A stretch of DNA of 64,000 nucleotides from assembly GCF_014649855.1 (NCBI RefSeq), contig NZ_BMTV01000006.1, positions 243,283 through 307,282 of the forward strand, in the 5' to 3' direction. A model generated the notes under the pieces. The model was given only the letters and a program-made list of their open reading frames with translations, searched no databases and was not told the DNA's origin. The translations under genes and the position numbers were made by a program. Positions 51,066 through 59,400 of this stretch are shown here, piece after piece. Numbering within the stretch: position 1 is the first letter of the stretch; each line of letters begins with the position of its first letter. Source of the DNA: Streptomyces roseolus. GTDB taxonomy: Bacteria > Actinomycetota > Actinomycetes > Streptomycetales > Streptomycetaceae.

Positions 51066-51090
51066 GGGGGGCCTTGCGGCAAGGCCCCCC
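51066..51090. promoter_or_regulatory. Rifamycin-associated element (RAE) upstream of helR
   Basis: A perfect 10-5-10 inverted repeat, GGGGGGCCTT-GCGGC-AAGGCCCCCC, contains the published RAE core GGGGCTTGCGGCAAGGCCCC with only one extra C in the left arm (GGGGCCTTGCGGCAAGGCCCC). RAEs lie in front of genes induced by rifamycins, including helR and rifamycin-inactivating enzymes. It is 55 nt before the helR start. Confidence 0.9.
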
Positions 51091-51145
51091 GGATGCCGCA
51101 CAATCGCACATCTACCCCTTCACCTGCTGAAACGAGATTGCGCGC

Positions 51146-53311
51146 GTGCCCATGCCTCAGCGGACCACCGGCCCCTTCGAGCTTCCCGACCGTCTCGCCG
51201 CCAAGGCCGACCCGGCGCTGATCGCCGACGACGAGAAGCACTTCGCCGCCGTCGCCGAGAGCCTCGACCAGGCCGTCGCCGAACTCTCCGAGCGCCTCGG
51301 CGAGGCCCTCCGCGCCCCCGGCGGCGTCGGCCGCGAGGCGATGGAGCGCGACCTGGAGGTCCACCGCCTCTCCGGCCGGCTGCGCGCCCTGCGCCGCTTC
51401 GGCCTCGACCTCTGCCTCGGCCGGATCGTCTCCGCCGACGGCTCCGAGCCCCTCTACATCGGACGCCTCGGCCTCACCGACAGCGCCGGGAACCGGCTGC
51501 TCGTCGACTGGCGCTCGCCCGCCGCCGAGCCCTTCTTCGGCGCCACCCACGCCCACCCGATGGGCCTCGCCAGCCGCCGCCGTTACCGCTGGAACGGCGG
51601 CCGGATCACCGACTACTGGGACGAGGTCTTCACCGAGGGCGGCCTCGGCGAACACGCCGCCCTCGACGACCAGTCCGCCTTCATCGCCAGCCTCGGCACC
51701 AACCGCTCCGAGCGGATGCGCGACGTCCTCTCCACCATCCAGGCCGACCAGGACGCCATCGTCCGCGCCGGCTCGCGCGGCGCCCTCGTCGTCGACGGCG
51801 GACCCGGCACCGGCAAGACCGTCGTCGCCCTCCACCGGGCCGCCTACCTCCTCTACGCCGACCCCCGGCTCGGCCACCGCCGGGGCGGCGTCCTCTTCGT
51901 CGGCCCCCACCAGCCCTACCTCGCCTACGTCTCCGACGTGCTGCCCAGCCTCGGCGAGGAAGGCGTGCGGACCTGCACCGTCCGCGACCTCGTCCCCGAA
52001 GGGGCGACCGTCCGCCCCGAGAAGGACCCCGAGGTCGCCCGGCTCAAGTCCTCCGCCGCCCTGGTCCGGGGCATCGAGAAGGCCGTCCGCTTCTACGAGG
52101 AGCCCCCCGCCGGGCCGACCCGCGTCACCACCGACTGGGGCGACCTCACCGTCACCGCCGACGACTGGGCCGAGGCCTTCGACGCCCCCGGCCCCAGCAC
52201 CCCGCACAACGAGGCCCGCGAACTGATCTGGGAGGAGCTCGTCACCCTCCTGAAGGAGAAGACCCGCGGCGAGGTTCCCGACGTCCTCTTCGAGCGCGCC
52301 CTGCGCCACGACCGCGAACTCGTCTCCACTCTCGACCGGGCCTGGCCCATGCTGGAGCCCACCGACCTCGTCGGCGACCTGTGGACCGTGCCCGCCTACC
52401 TCCGCCTGTGCGCCCCCTGGCTCGACCGGGACGAGGTGCGCGCCCTCCAGCGGGCCGACGCCCAGGCGTGGACCGAGTCCGACCTGCCCTACCTCGACGC
52501 CGCCCGGCAGCGCCTCGGCGACCCCCGGTCCAGTGCCCGCAAGCGCCGCGAGAAGGCCACCCTCGCCGCCCGCAAGGAGCGCATGGCCGGCGTCATCGAC
52601 ACCATCGTGCGGGGCGACGACGACGGCGAGGGCGCCGTCACCATGCTCCTCGGCCAGGACCTCCAGGACAGCCTCGTCGACGACGCCGGACTGCCCGTCG
52701 CCGCCGGCGACCCGCTGGCCGGGCCCTTCGCCCACGTCGTCGTCGACGAGGCCCAGGAACTCACCGACGCCGAATGGCAGATGCTGATCGCCCGCTGCCC
52801 CTCGCGCAGCTTCACCATCGTCGGCGACCGCGCCCAGGCCCGCCACGGCTTCACCGAGACCTGGCGGGAGCGCCTGGAGCGCGTCGGCCTCGACCGCGTC
52901 CAGACGGCCTCGCTCAGCATCAACTACCGCACCCCGGAAGAGGTCATGACCGAGGCCGAACCGGTCATCCGCGCCGCCCTCCCGGACGCCAACGTGCCGA
53001 CCTCGGTCCGCGCCTCCGGCCTCCCCGTCCACCACGGCACCACCGGCGAACTCGACGCCCTCCTCGACGACTGGCTCGCCGCGAACGCCGACGGAGTCGC
53101 CTGCGTCATCGCCGCCGAGGGCCGGCTCCCCGCACTCGGCGACCGCCCCCGGGTCAGGGCGCTCACCCCGAGCCTCTCCAAGGGCCTGGAGTTCGACCTC
53201 GTCGTCCTCCTCGACCCGGAGACGTACGGCGAGGGCGTCGAGGGCGCGGTCGACCACTACGTGGCGATGACCCGCGCCACCCAGCGCCTCGCCGTCCTCA
53301 CCACCGCCTGA
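51146..53311 (+). CDS. helR: RNA polymerase recycling ATPase HelR (HelD family)
   Basis: The 721-residue protein is a UvrD-like superfamily 1 ATPase. Walker A is GGPGTGKT with Lys224, Walker B is VVVDEAQEL, and later motifs are FTIVGDRAQARHG, SLSINYRTPEEV and AMTRATQRLAVL. The N-terminal helical pair (DEKHFAAVAESLDQAVAELSERL) is the HelD secondary-channel arm and PLYIGRLGLTDSAGNRLLVDWRSPAAEPF is diagnostic. HelR removes RNA polymerase stalled by rifamycins and lowers rifampicin sensitivity. The RAE upstream makes this a HelR rather than a general HelD. Start is GTG 51146 or ATG 51152. Confidence 0.9.
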   Translation: MPMPQRTTGPFELPDRLAAKADPALIADDEKHFAAVAESLDQAVAELSERLGEALRAPGGVGREAMERDLEVHRLSGRLRALRRFGLDLCLGRIVSADGSEPLYIGRLGLTDSAGNRLLVDWRSPAAEPFFGATHAHPMGLASRRRYRWNGGRITDYWDEVFTEGGLGEHAALDDQSAFIASLGTNRSERMRDVLSTIQADQDAIVRAGSRGALVVDGGPGTGKTVVALHRAAYLLYADPRLGHRRGGVLFVGPHQPYLAYVSDVLPSLGEEGVRTCTVRDLVPEGATVRPEKDPEVARLKSSAALVRGIEKAVRFYEEPPAGPTRVTTDWGDLTVTADDWAEAFDAPGPSTPHNEARELIWEELVTLLKEKTRGEVPDVLFERALRHDRELVSTLDRAWPMLEPTDLVGDLWTVPAYLRLCAPWLDRDEVRALQRADAQAWTESDLPYLDAARQRLGDPRSSARKRREKATLAARKERMAGVIDTIVRGDDDGEGAVTMLLGQDLQDSLVDDAGLPVAAGDPLAGPFAHVVVDEAQELTDAEWQMLIARCPSRSFTIVGDRAQARHGFTETWRERLERVGLDRVQTASLSINYRTPEEVMTEAEPVIRAALPDANVPTSVRASGLPVHHGTTGELDALLDDWLAANADGVACVIAAEGRLPALGDRPRVRALTPSLSKGLEFDLVVLLDPETYGEGVEGAVDHYVAMTRATQRLAVLTTA

Positions 53312-53338
53312 CCGGAAGCGCGGCGGCGGGCCGGACGC

Positions 53339-54739
53339 TCAGGACGGCAGCCCGCCCCGCGCGATCACCCGCGCGTACCAGCGGGCACTGTCCTTGAGCG
53401 TCCGCCGCTGGCTCGCGAAGTCCACGTGCACGATCCCGAACCGCTTGCTGTACCCGAACGCCCACTCGAAGTTGTCCAGGAGCGACCACAGGAAGTAGCC
53501 CCGCACGTCCGCGCCGTCCTCGATCGCCCGGCGCACCGCCGCCAGATGCCCGTGCAGGTACGCCACCCGCTCCGGGTCCCGCACCTGCCCGGACGGGTCC
53601 GCGTAGTCGTCGTACGCCGCCCCGTTCTCGGTGATCACCAGCGGCACGCCCGGCAGCTCGTCGCGCAGCCGGACGAGCAGCTCGTACAGCCCGTCCGCGT
53701 CCACCGGCCAGTCCATCGCCGTCCGGGGCCCCGGCGCCGGCAGGAACCGTACGTGCCGCTCGGCGCCGCCCCACGGCGACGGCGACTCCGAGGACCCCGC
53801 CGCGACGACGGTGGGGGAGTAGTAGTTGAGCCCCAGCGAGTCGATCGGCGCCGAGATCGTCGCCAGGTCCCCGTCCCGCACGAACCCCCAGTCCGTCACC
53901 CGGGCCGTGTCGCGCACCAGGTCCTCCGGCAGCCGGCCCCGGAACACCGGGTCCAGGAAGATCCGGTTCGCCACCGCGTCGATCCGGCGCGCCGCGTCCA
54001 GGTCCTCCGACGACTCCGTCAGCGCCCGCACCACGTGCAGGTTCAGCGTCAGCGACACCTCCGACCCGGCCGGCAGCGCCTCCCGCAGGGCGCCCACCGC
54101 GAGGCCGTGCGCCAGGTTCAGGTGGTGCGCCGCGCGCAGCGCCTCCGCGTCGCTGGTCCGGCCCGGCGCGTGCACCCCGTTCCCGTACCCCAGGAAGGCG
54201 GCGCACCACGGCTCGTTCAGCGTCGTCCAGGTCGCGACCCGGTCGCCGAGCGCCGCCGCCGTGATCCCCGCGTACTCGGCGAACCGCTCCGCCGTCTCCC
54301 GGCGCGGCCAGCCGCCCGCGTCCTCCAGCTCCTGCGGCAGGTCCCAGTGGTACAGCGTCGCCACCGGGCGGATCCCCGCCTCCCGCAGCTCGTCGCAGAG
54401 CCGCCGGTAGAAGTCCAGCCCCTTCTGCAGCGCGGGCCCGCGGCCGGTCGGCTGGACGCGCGGCCACGCCACCGAGAACCGGTAGTCCGTCACGCCCAGC
54501 TCGCGCATCAGCGCCACGTCCTCGCGCACCCGGTGGTAGTGGTCGGCGGCGATGTCACCGGTGTCGCCGTTGCGGACCTTGCCCGGCGTCCGGCTGAAGG
54601 TGTCCCAGATGGACGGCGTCCGGCCGTCCTCCGTGGCCGCGCCCTCGATCTGGTACGCGGCGGTGGCGGTGCCCCAGCGGAAACCCTCCGGGAAACGGAG
54701 CGTCGCGGAGGACTCGGGGCGTGCGTCGACAGCGGTCAT
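53339..54739 (-). CDS. GH1 beta-glucosidase, cytoplasmic
   Basis: The 466-residue enzyme has the GH1 signatures: [20 protein letters not shown] at the N-terminus, TLNEPW with the acid-base Glu, and VITENGAAY with the nucleophile Glu. [12 protein letters not shown] and [21 protein letters not shown] are the substrate-binding blocks. There is no signal peptide. It is the last gene of the importer operon and should hydrolyse the imported beta-glucosides, here probably beta-1,3-linked (laminaribiose and short laminari-oligosaccharides). It resembles BglC of the cellobiose system but sits in a GH81 locus. The gap to the permease gene is 52 nt. Confidence 0.9.
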   Translation of the reverse strand: MTAVDARPESSATLRFPEGFRWGTATAAYQIEGAATEDGRTPSIWDTFSRTPGKVRNGDTGDIAADHYHRVREDVALMRELGVTDYRFSVAWPRVQPTGRGPALQKGLDFYRRLCDELREAGIRPVATLYHWDLPQELEDAGGWPRRETAERFAEYAGITAAALGDRVATWTTLNEPWCAAFLGYGNGVHAPGRTSDAEALRAAHHLNLAHGLAVGALREALPAGSEVSLTLNLHVVRALTESSEDLDAARRIDAVANRIFLDPVFRGRLPEDLVRDTARVTDWGFVRDGDLATISAPIDSLGLNYYSPTVVAAGSSESPSPWGGAERHVRFLPAPGPRTAMDWPVDADGLYELLVRLRDELPGVPLVITENGAAYDDYADPSGQVRDPERVAYLHGHLAAVRRAIEDGADVRGYFLWSLLDNFEWAFGYSKRFGIVHVDFASQRRTLKDSARWYARVIARGGLPS

Positions 54740-54791
54740 GAGGAGGCAACTCCAAGAAGTCGAGGGAAGAGACGAAGAAGACGGGAGGGGC

Positions 54792-55697
54792 TCAGCCCTT
54801 GACCGCGCCCTGCATGATGCCGCCGACGATCTGGCGGCCGAGCAGGCCGAAGACCAGCAGCACGGGCAGCGTGCCGAGCAGGGTGCCGGCCATGATCACG
54901 GACTGGTCGTGGACGTAGCCGCCGCCGAGCTGGCGCAGCGCCACCTGGACGGTCGGCTCCTGCGAGGAGAGCGCCACGATCGGCCAGAAGAAGTCGTTCC
55001 AGGCGGCCATGAAGGTCAGCAGACCGAGGACGGCCATGCCGGGGCGGGCGATCGGCACCACGATCGACCAGAAGATCCGGGCCGTGGACGCGCCGTCCAC
55101 CCGCGCCGCCTCGATCAGCTCGTCGGGCAGCGACTGCACCAGGTACTGGCGCATGAAGAACACCCCGAAGGCGGAGACGAGTCCCGGCAGGATCACCGAC
55201 TGGAGCTGGTTCACCCACTGGAGCTCCGCGATCAGCATGAAGAGCGGGATGACGCCGAGCTGCGGCGGGATCATCATCGTCCCGACCGTCACCGCGAGCA
55301 GTGCGCCCCGGCCCCGGAAGCGGAGCTTGGCGAAGGCGAAGCCGGCGAGCGTGCAGCACAGGACCGTGCCCACGGTGATCGAACCGGACACGATGAGGGA
55401 GTTGAGCAGCGCCTTGCCGATGTCCGCCTCGGCGAGCACCGCCTCGAAGTTGCGGATCAGGTGCGGGCCCGGCACCAGCGACGGCGGCACCTGGGCCAGG
55501 TCGGCGTTGGAGCGGCTGGCGGCGACGATCGTCCAGTAGAAGGGGAAGGCGGAGACGAGCACGGCCAGGATCAGCACGGCGTACGCGACCGGCCCGGCCT
55601 TCAGGGTCCGCCCGGCGCCGGACCGGCGGCGCGGCCGGGACGGCGTCCGCCGGGCGGGGGCGTGGACCTGGGCGGGCGGATCGGCGAGCGCGGTCAT
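54792..55697 (-). CDS. ABC sugar importer permease 2 (MalG-like)
   Basis: The 301-residue protein has six transmembrane helices ([23 protein letters not shown] to [14 protein letters not shown]). The EAA loop that contacts the ATPase is [28 protein letters not shown]. Its start overlaps the stop of the other permease gene by 4 nt (ATGA). It ends [12 protein letters not shown], the usual MalG C-terminus. It pairs with the MalF-like protein to form the channel for oligosaccharides. No ATPase gene is present in the locus, which suggests that a shared ATPase such as MsiK is used. Confidence 0.9.
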   Translation of the reverse strand: MTALADPPAQVHAPARRTPSRPRRRSGAGRTLKAGPVAYAVLILAVLVSAFPFYWTIVAASRSNADLAQVPPSLVPGPHLIRNFEAVLAEADIGKALLNSLIVSGSITVGTVLCCTLAGFAFAKLRFRGRGALLAVTVGTMMIPPQLGVIPLFMLIAELQWVNQLQSVILPGLVSAFGVFFMRQYLVQSLPDELIEAARVDGASTARIFWSIVVPIARPGMAVLGLLTFMAAWNDFFWPIVALSSQEPTVQVALRQLGGGYVHDQSVIMAGTLLGTLPVLLVFGLLGRQIVGGIMQGAVKG

Positions 55698-56641
55698 CGG
55701 CCGGCCTCCTTGCGGGAACGGCGGCGCGCGATCAGGGCGTTGACCCCGACCAGCACCAGGATCAGCAGGAACATCACCCAGGCGATCGCGGCGGCCCGGC
55801 CCAGGTGGAAGAAGCCCCAGCCCTGCTCGTACATGTACAGGCCGAGGGTCTGGTACTGGTGCGAGATGCCGCCCGACATGGACCCCTCGAAGAGCAGCGG
55901 CTCGCCGAAGAGCTGGGTGGCGCCGATCGTCGACACGACGACGGTGAAGAGGATCGTCGGCCGCAGCCCCGGCAGGGTGACGTGGAAGAACTGCCGCCAG
56001 CGGGAGGCGCCGTCCATCTCCGCCGCCTCGTACAGCTCGGACGGGATGGACTGCATGCCGGCGAGGTAGATGAGCGCGTTGTAGCCCGTCCACCGCCAGA
56101 CGACGATCGTGGAGACCGCGATCTGCGAGCTGAGGGTGCCCGACTGCCAGTCGATCGGCCCGACGCCGACGAGGCCGAGGACGTAGTTGAAGAGCCCGAA
56201 GTCGCGGCCGAAGAGTTGCGCGAAGACGAGGGTCGCCGCGGCGACGGAGGTGGCGTACGGCAGCAGCATCGCCGTCCGCAGGAACGTCCGGCCGCGGAGC
56301 CGGTGGTTGAGCAGGTGCGCGAGCGCGAGGGCCATCACCAGCTGCGGCACGGTCGACAGCACGCCGATGGTGAAGGTGTTGCGCAGCGCGGTCCAGAAGA
56401 ACTCGTCGCCGAAGAGCGCGGTGTAGTTGCCGAGCCCGCGCCACTCCATGGACCCGGGGTCCTGGAGCTCCACCCGGTGGAGCGACACGTACGCCGTGTA
56501 GACCAGCGGGAAGAGCCCGAAGGCGGCGAACAGGGTGAAGAACGGTGCGACGTACGTGTAGGGGGAGAGGGCGTCCCACACACGCCGGAAGCCCGACGTA
56601 CGCGGAACGGTGGCGGCTTTCGCCGGTGCGACGAGGGTCAC
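55694..56641 (-). CDS. ABC sugar importer permease 1 (MalF-like)
   Basis: GTG 56641 is preceded by GAAGGG. The 315-residue protein has six helices (YVAPFFTLFAAFGLFPLVYTAYVSL, FTIGVLSTVPQLVMALALAHLL and others) and the EAA motif ELYEAAEMDGASRWRQFFHVTLPGL. It precedes and overlaps the MalG-like gene. Upstream, 1,073 nt of repeat-rich sequence separate it from the binding-protein gene, although both clearly belong to one transport system. Confidence 0.9.
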   Translation of the reverse strand: MTLVAPAKAATVPRTSGFRRVWDALSPYTYVAPFFTLFAAFGLFPLVYTAYVSLHRVELQDPGSMEWRGLGNYTALFGDEFFWTALRNTFTIGVLSTVPQLVMALALAHLLNHRLRGRTFLRTAMLLPYATSVAAATLVFAQLFGRDFGLFNYVLGLVGVGPIDWQSGTLSSQIAVSTIVVWRWTGYNALIYLAGMQSIPSELYEAAEMDGASRWRQFFHVTLPGLRPTILFTVVVSTIGATQLFGEPLLFEGSMSGGISHQYQTLGLYMYEQGWGFFHLGRAAAIAWVMFLLILVLVGVNALIARRRSRKEAGR

Positions 56642-57714
56642 GGTGCGGCCCTTCGGGAGACGGTTCGGAAGGATGACGACGGGCCCTCACGGGCGCGGCG
56701 GTTCTGCGGGCGGGTCGGGGCGGGGCTGTCGGTGCTCGGTCCCGGGCCCGGTGGCCCTGCGGTCCGGGCGCCCGGCCCCCCGGCGGTCCGGTGGCCCTGC
56801 GGTCCGGGTGCCCGGCCTCCGGCGGTCCGGCGGTCCGGGGCCTGGGCCCAGGTGACCCGGAGGTCCGGCCCCTTGCGGTCCGGCGGTCCGGGGTCCCCGG
56901 CCGCCTCGGCCCAGGCGTGGTGCGGCCTGCGGTCCGGCGCCCGACGGGTGGCTTCCGCCGGGGCGCCGCCCGCAGGGCGAAAGCCTGTTGAGCGGTGCCG
57001 GTCGGGTGGGCGTCGGCACGGAGGCCGACCGTCCGGCGGGAGCCCGTCGGGAGTGTGGGCCGGCCGAGTGCCCCCACCCCCGTGGGACGGGAGCGGCGGT
57101 GCGGCGTGACGCGCCGGGGCCCGCCGCCGGGGGCCCGTTCGGGCCGGACACCCGTCGACCGGAGCCCGCCGGCCCGGTCGGCACGGGCCGGAACCCGCCT
57201 GCCTGACCGGTGCCGACCGGAGCCCGCCGCGCGGCGGGCCCTTCTGGCGGAACTCGGCGGAACCGGGCGGACAGTGCGGCGTCCGCCGCCGGTCGCGGCG
57301 CGGCGGCGTGCTCCGCAAGCCCGTCGGTGCGACCCTCTGGCGGGTTCGGACCACCACGGGGCGCGCCGTGCGGGGAGCGGGGGCGGCGACCGTCGTCGCA
57401 CCCCGGCAGGAGCGGACGCACTGCGTGGCGTGGCCCCGGCCTTCGGCTGCCCCGACAGGGCCGCCCCCACCGGACCCGGCGGGCGCCGCGCCGGCCCGCC
57501 AGGACCCCGTCGGTCGCGGCTGTCCGGCCCTCCCGGAGCCGTACCGCCGCCCAGCGGCGTGCGGCGTCCGGTCTCGGTACGGCGTCCGGTCTCGATACGG
57601 CGTCCGGTCCCGGTGCGGCGTCCGGTCCCGGCCGGGCCACCCCGCTCCGCGGCGGGCCGTGGGCGCCGGGCGGTCCGTGCCGCGCGTGGCCCGGGCCCCG
57701 CCCGCCGACAGGCG
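56642..57714 (-). repeat. 1.07-kb gene-less GC-rich repetitive block inside the importer operon
   Basis: Between the binding-protein gene and the MalF-like gene there is no gene with a ribosome site or a recognisable product. The sequence is extremely GC-rich and built of imperfect short repeats: GGTGGCCCTGCGGTCCGGG twice at 56750-56808, many GGCGGTCCGG words to 56940, GGAGCCCGCCG motifs near 57160-57230, and an 18-bp tandem array at 57563-57634. All reading frames give only Pro/Arg/Gly-rich products. It could encode folded RNA that reduces permease expression relative to the binding protein. Confidence 0.75.
57563..57634. repeat. Four 18-bp tandem repeats
   Basis: Units of GGCGTCCGGTCTCGGTAC start at 57563, 57581, 57599 and 57617 with 1-3 substitutions each; the last is degenerate at its end. 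They lie about 80 nt past the stop of the binding-protein gene, at the start of the long repetitive spacer. Confidence 0.85.
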
Positions 57715-59019
57715 TCAGCCCAGGGTGTTCGCGACGCCCTTCTTCGCGTTCTCCCAGGCCTTCTCCGGGGCGAGGCCCTTGCGTTCGACCTCGCTCAGGG
57801 CGTTGGTGATCTGCTGGCTGATGTTCTGGTCGTGGACGCCGAGCACCTGCACCGGCGCAGCCTTCGCCGCGTCGCCGAAGATCTGCCCGATCGGCGCGCC
57901 GGAGAAGTACGGGTCGGTCGTGCCGGCGACCTCGGCGATGGCGCCGGTCGAGGACGGGAAGTTGCCCTGCTTGGCGAAGACCTTCGCCTGCTGCTCCGGC
58001 GCGGTGAGCCACTTCACCAGCTCGTACGCCTCCTTCTTGTGCTTCGCGGCGCGCGGCACCGCGAGGTAGGAGCCGCCCCAGTTCCCGGCGCCGCCGGGCA
58101 GCGCGGCGATGTCCCACTTGCCCTTGCCGGACTCGCCGGCCTGGCCCTTGATGTAGCCGAGCATCCAGGCGGGGCAGGGGATCGTCGCGAAGGAGCCCGC
58201 GGCGAAGGCCTGGTTCCACTGCGGCGACCACTGGTCCAGCTTCGCGCTGAGCCCGGCGGCGCTCGCCTCGACGGCGGTCTCCCAGGCGGTCTTCAGGGCG
58301 GGGTTGGTCTCCCAGATCAGCGCACCGGAGGCGTCGTAGTACCGCTCCTTCTCCTGCCCGATCATGATCGAGTAGAGGCTGCCGACGCTGTCGAGCCACG
58401 CGCTCTTCGCGGGGGCCTTGGCCTTGTACTGCTTGCCGAGCTCCAGGTACCCGTCCCAGGTGGACCACTTCTTCGCCAGTTCGGCCCGGTCGGTGGGCAG
58501 CCCGGCCTGCTCGAAGAGGTCGGTGCGGTAGCACATCGCCTCGGGGCCGACGTCCGTGCCGAGGCCCAGCACCTCGCCGTTCTTCCCGGTCGCGGCGGCC
58601 CACTTCGCCTCGGCGAACTGGCCCTTCAGCCCGTCGGCGCCGTACTTCCGCAGGTCCTCGAAGCGGTCGGCCTGCTGCTGGGTGACGGAGGCGATCCGGC
58701 CGACCTCGATGCCCTGGACGTCGGCGAGGCCGCCGCCGCCGGCGAGCCGGGTCTGGAGGGACTTCCAGTAGTCGGCCTCGTCCTCGGTGTCGGTCTGCTT
58801 GATGGTGACCTCGGGGTGGAGCTTCTCGTACTCGGCGTAGAGGCCGGCCTCCTTGTAGCCGAAGGAGCCGAAGAGGTCGACGGTGACGGTGACCTTGCCG
58901 CCGGCCTTGTCGGAGGCGGTGTCGGAGGCTCCGGAGCCGCAGGCGGCGAGCAGGGAACCGGTGAGCACGACCGCTCCGATGCGGAGGGCTGCCTGCGTGG
59001 CGGCTCGGGTGATGGGCAT
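57715..59019 (-). CDS. ABC sugar-binding lipoprotein (SBP family 1)
   Basis: AAGGGAG precedes ATG 59019. The 434-residue lipoprotein has the lipobox LLAACG near residue 27. The family 1 binding-protein core includes VTVDLFGSFGYKEAGLYAEYEKLHPEV, ADYWKSLQTRLAGGGGLADVQGIEV and a C-terminal EYE-like helix, with aromatic residues (WSPQWNQAFAAG, PAWMLGYIKG) suited to sugar stacking. It captures oligosaccharides at the cell surface and hands them to the permeases. Its promoter contains a 20-bp LacI palindrome at 59148. By position its ligand is likely laminari-oligosaccharides. Confidence 0.9.
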   Translation of the reverse strand: MPITRAATQAALRIGAVVLTGSLLAACGSGASDTASDKAGGKVTVTVDLFGSFGYKEAGLYAEYEKLHPEVTIKQTDTEDEADYWKSLQTRLAGGGGLADVQGIEVGRIASVTQQQADRFEDLRKYGADGLKGQFAEAKWAAATGKNGEVLGLGTDVGPEAMCYRTDLFEQAGLPTDRAELAKKWSTWDGYLELGKQYKAKAPAKSAWLDSVGSLYSIMIGQEKERYYDASGALIWETNPALKTAWETAVEASAAGLSAKLDQWSPQWNQAFAAGSFATIPCPAWMLGYIKGQAGESGKGKWDIAALPGGAGNWGGSYLAVPRAAKHKKEAYELVKWLTAPEQQAKVFAKQGNFPSSTGAIAEVAGTTDPYFSGAPIGQIFGDAAKAAPVQVLGVHDQNISQQITNALSEVERKGLAPEKAWENAKKGVANTLG

Positions 59020-59147
59020 GGACGGGCTCCCTTGGAGTCAGGGCGGATCGAGGTGGACCGTGGTGGTTCGGGGTGTTTCGAGGTGGAGCAGGGGTGGGGA
59101 AGCGGTCGAACGGCGTGGCGGGGGTCCCGGAAGGGACCGGCCCGCGC

Positions 59148-59167
59148 TCTTGAGAGCGCTCTCAAGA
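59148..59167. promoter_or_regulatory. LacI-type operator upstream of the binding-protein gene
   Basis: TCTTGAGAGCGCTCTCAAGA is a perfect 20-bp palindrome with the central CG step typical of LacI regulators. The inner 14 bp are identical to the operator at 59323, and 13 of 14 match 63303. It lies 129 nt upstream of the start codon at 59019. Confidence 0.85.
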
Positions 59168-59283
59168 ACGGTCTGGAGCGTGCCCCGACTCGCCCGTTCC
59201 CGTCAAGACTCGAAGGCGTAACGGCTCGGAATCGAAGGGTCGCTACGAGACCGCCGCCCCAACTCCGCTTTCGTTCCTCTCTC

Positions 59284-59312
59284 TTGACGCCCAGGTTTCG
59301 GGAGTTTTACGT
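59284..59312 (+). promoter_or_regulatory. Probable promoter of the GH81 gene
   Basis: TTGACG (59284-59289) and TTACGT (59307-59312) are 17 nt apart, a vegetative-type pair. The LacI palindrome begins 11 nt after the -10 box, covering the expected transcription start. Confidence 0.55.
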
Positions 59313-59322
59313 TGCGCACTGC

Positions 59323-59336
59323 TGAGAGCGCTCTCA
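59323..59336. promoter_or_regulatory. LacI-type operator upstream of the GH81 gene
   Basis: TGAGAGCGCTCTCA is a perfect 14-bp palindrome, identical to the centre of the operator before the binding-protein gene 175 bp away. It is 65 nt before the GH81 start, immediately downstream of the probable promoter. Confidence 0.85.
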
Positions 59337-59400
59337 AAAGCCGTCACACCCAAGAACGAACCCCCACGAACCCCTCCTCCGAGCCAACGAGGTGCTGTAC

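Noticed and set aside
54792..57470. 892-codon frame extending the MalG-like permease gene far upstream
   Set aside because: Residues before 55697 are antisense or out-of-frame readings of the MalF gene and the spacer (Pro/Arg-rich). The ATG at 55697 with the 4-nt overlap is the real start.
56687..58603. 638-codon frame across the importer spacer
   Set aside because: Its first half is an alternative frame of the binding-protein gene and its second half only repetitive Pro/Arg/Gly sequence; there is no ribosome site.
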